A stretch of 14,179 nt of DNA, from the NCBI GenBank assembly GCA_946616385.1, contig CAMOIZ010000018.1, positions 1-14,179 of the forward strand, in the 5' to 3' direction. The position numbers and the translations under genes were made by a program. Each line of letters begins with the position of its first letter. Positions within the stretch are counted from its first letter, which is position 1. Under the pieces are notes generated by a model. It did no database searches. It was not told where the DNA came from and worked only from the letters and a program-made list of their open reading frames with translations. This DNA comes from an uncultured Bacteroidales bacterium. GTDB taxonomy: Bacteria > Bacteroidota > Bacteroidia > Bacteroidales > UBA932. This document shows, piece after piece, positions 12,660 through 14,179 of the stretch.

Positions 12660-14179
12660 TTATTCATTTTCAATGGTTTCTTCAGCAGTATCTGCACTTT
12701 CCGTGCCAACACTCGACACCACCGATACCGACGCTATGGAATCGCCCTCGCGAAGGGTTATGAGTTTCACTCCCTGGGTGGCTCGTCCGGCGACGCGGAT
12801 TTCGGAAAGATCCATCCTGATGGTAAGGCCGGAACGGGTGATTATCATGAGGTTGTCGTTCTCGGTGACGTTCTTGATGGCCACCAGACTGCCTGTCTTG
12901 TCGGTGATGTTCAGGGTCTTGACGCCCTTGGTGCCGCGCGACGTGAGGCGGTAATCCTCAGGATCGGAACGTTTGCCGAATCCGTGCTCGCTGACCACCA
13001 TGATGGTCTGGTCGGACGCATTCTCCTTGTTGGGATCATAGGTGAGGACTCCGATCACCTCGTCGCCTTCCCTAAGGTTGATTCCCCGCACGCCGGATGC
13101 GCCGCGGCCCATGTCGCGGAGAGCGGCCTCGTTGAAGCGTACGCAGTAGCCGTCGCGGCCGGCGATCATGATGTCTTCGCGGCCGTTGGTCAGCACGGCG
13201 TCAAGCAGCGCGTCTCCTTCGCGGATGGTGAGGGCCTTGATGCCCTTGTTGCGGCTGCGCTTGTTGGAATAATCCTCGAGGCTCGTCTTCTTGATGATAC
13301 CCTTCTTGGTGACGAGTGTCACGAAGTGGTTCTGCACATACTCGGGATCCTCGATGTGAGCCGCATTCAGATAGGTCTTGATGGCATCGTCGGATTCGAT
13401 AGAGAGCAGGTTCTGCACCGCACGGCCCTTGGATGCGCGCACACCCTCGGGGAGTTCGTACACCTTGAGCCTGTAGCACATGCCCTTTTCGGTGAAGAAG
13501 AGCATGGTGGAGTGCATGTTGGCCACGTAGAGATGCTCTATGAAATCTTCCTCGCGCGTGGAGCCGCCCTTCTTGCCTACTCCTCCCCTGCTCTGGGTGC
13601 GGAATTCGGTGAGAGCGGTGCGCTTGATGTAGCCGAGATGCGAAATCGTGATCACGACATCTTCGTCGGCGTAGAAGTCTTCGGGATTGAATTCATCGGC
13701 GCTCATCGTGATTTCGCTGCGGCGGGCGTCGCCGTACTTGGCCTTCATCTCGGCGCATTCGTCCTTTACGATCTGAAGCTGGAGAGCCTCGCTGCCGAGA
13801 ATCTCGATGCAGTGGGCGATGAACTTCTCGAGGTCGTCGTACTCCGCCTGGAGCTTCTCGCGCTCGAGGCCGGTGAGCTGGCGCAGACGCATTTCCACGA
13901 TTGCCTGGGCCTGTGCCTCGGTGAAGCCGAACTTGCTGATGAGTCCCTCGCGGGCCTCGTCCACGCTCTTGGAAGCACGGATGTGGGCGATGATTTCGTC
14001 GATGATGTCGATGGCCTTGAGGAGACCTTCGAGGATGTGGGCGCGCTTCTGCGCCTTGTCGAGGTCGAACTTGGTGCGGCGCATGACCACCTCGTGGCGG
14101 AAATCCACGAAGTTGGCGATGATCTCCTTCAGGGAAAGAGTGCGGGGACGGCCCTTCACGAGAGCCACGTTGTTGATGG
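12660..14179 (-). CDS. gyrA: DNA gyrase subunit A, C-terminal 505 residues (5' end outside window)
   Basis: The DNA-breaking and wrapping subunit of gyrase; it works with GyrB to introduce negative supercoils. The fragment starts in the coiled-coil/C-gate region (INNVALVKGRPRTLSLKEII...), continues through EAQAQAIVEMRLRQLTGLE, and then has the six-bladed DNA-wrapping domain from about residue 170. A GyrA-box-like stretch TQSRGGVGKKGG is at 194-205, departing from the usual Q(R/K)RGG(R/K)G. Pinwheel repeats continue to GRATQGVKLITLREGDSI, followed by a short acidic tail (SADTAEETIENE). The active-site tyrosine and N-terminal domain are beyond the right edge. GyrA is preferred over ParC because of the full C-terminal domain with a box-like sequence. 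The downstream TPR gene starts 20 bases after the stop. Confidence 0.95.
   Translation of the reverse strand, partial: INNVALVKGRPRTLSLKEIIANFVDFRHEVVMRRTKFDLDKAQKRAHILEGLLKAIDIIDEIIAHIRASKSVDEAREGLISKFGFTEAQAQAIVEMRLRQLTGLEREKLQAEYDDLEKFIAHCIEILGSEALQLQIVKDECAEMKAKYGDARRSEITMSADEFNPEDFYADEDVVITISHLGYIKRTALTEFRTQSRGGVGKKGGSTREEDFIEHLYVANMHSTMLFFTEKGMCYRLKVYELPEGVRASKGRAVQNLLSIESDDAIKTYLNAAHIEDPEYVQNHFVTLVTKKGIIKKTSLEDYSNKRSRNKGIKALTIREGDALLDAVLTNGREDIMIAGRDGYCVRFNEAALRDMGRGASGVRGINLREGDEVIGVLTYDPNKENASDQTIMVVSEHGFGKRSDPEDYRLTSRGTKGVKTLNITDKTGSLVAIKNVTENDNLMIITRSGLTIRMDLSEIRVAGRATQGVKLITLREGDSIASVSVVSSVGTESADTAEETIENE

Noticed and set aside
1..14179. Mobile elements, CRISPR, tRNA or phage genes
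   Set aside because: No transposase, integrase, terminal repeats, spaced direct repeats or tRNA-like cloverleaf were seen; gene content is continuous and uniform in composition.

Overview
The window is a compact stretch of bacterial chromosome. It most likely comes from a fairly GC-rich member of Bacteroidales (phylum Bacteroidota). The signs are DnaK, LeuRS and GyrA sequences of the Bacteroidetes type, TAnnTTTG-like promoter boxes, an almost complete lack of Shine-Dalgarno sequences, and typical families such as TonB C-terminal domain proteins, CapA and large secreted TPR proteins. A gut lineage such as Rikenellaceae or Cryptobacteroides would fit, but the genus cannot be fixed from the sequence alone. 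Twelve genes fill nearly everything, and the longest non-coding gap is about 125 bases. I see no tRNA, rRNA, CRISPR array, insertion sequence or prophage.

Layout from left to right. The N-terminal ATPase domain of dnaK (minus strand, cut by the left edge) is followed by a 119-base divergent intergenic region. Next is a RluA-type RNA pseudouridine synthase, the only plus-strand gene. Everything after that is on the minus strand. In transcription order from the right edge it reads: gyrA (5' end outside the window), a secreted TPR protein, a CapA-family protein, a PhoH-family ATPase, a SPOR-domain lipoprotein, a secreted degenerate M28 peptidase fused to a TonB C-terminal domain, leuS, two tandem YitT-family membrane proteins, and a six-helix membrane-bound AraC-type regulator. 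The regulator runs tail-to-tail into, and overlaps, the pseudouridine synthase gene.

Spacing suggests one or more operons. Stop and start codons overlap as ATGA at capA/phoH and leuS/yitT, and gaps are only 3 bases at lipoprotein/M28-TonB and M28-TonB/leuS. The two yitT genes overlap by 14 bases. Promoter-like -7 boxes lie 4 to 6 bases upstream of three start codons (pseudouridine synthase, SPOR lipoprotein and, imperfectly, the TPR protein), so these may be leaderless or near-leaderless transcripts with internal promoters. dnaK is the only one of eleven visible starts with a strong Shine-Dalgarno sequence.

Most of the content is housekeeping: protein folding, RNA modification, DNA topology and tRNA charging. 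It is interleaved with cell-envelope genes. I found no clear new defence or mobile system. The most unusual item is the secreted M28-fold protein that appears to have lost most of its zinc and catalytic residues and carries a TonB C-terminal domain, encoded directly after a SPOR lipoprotein.
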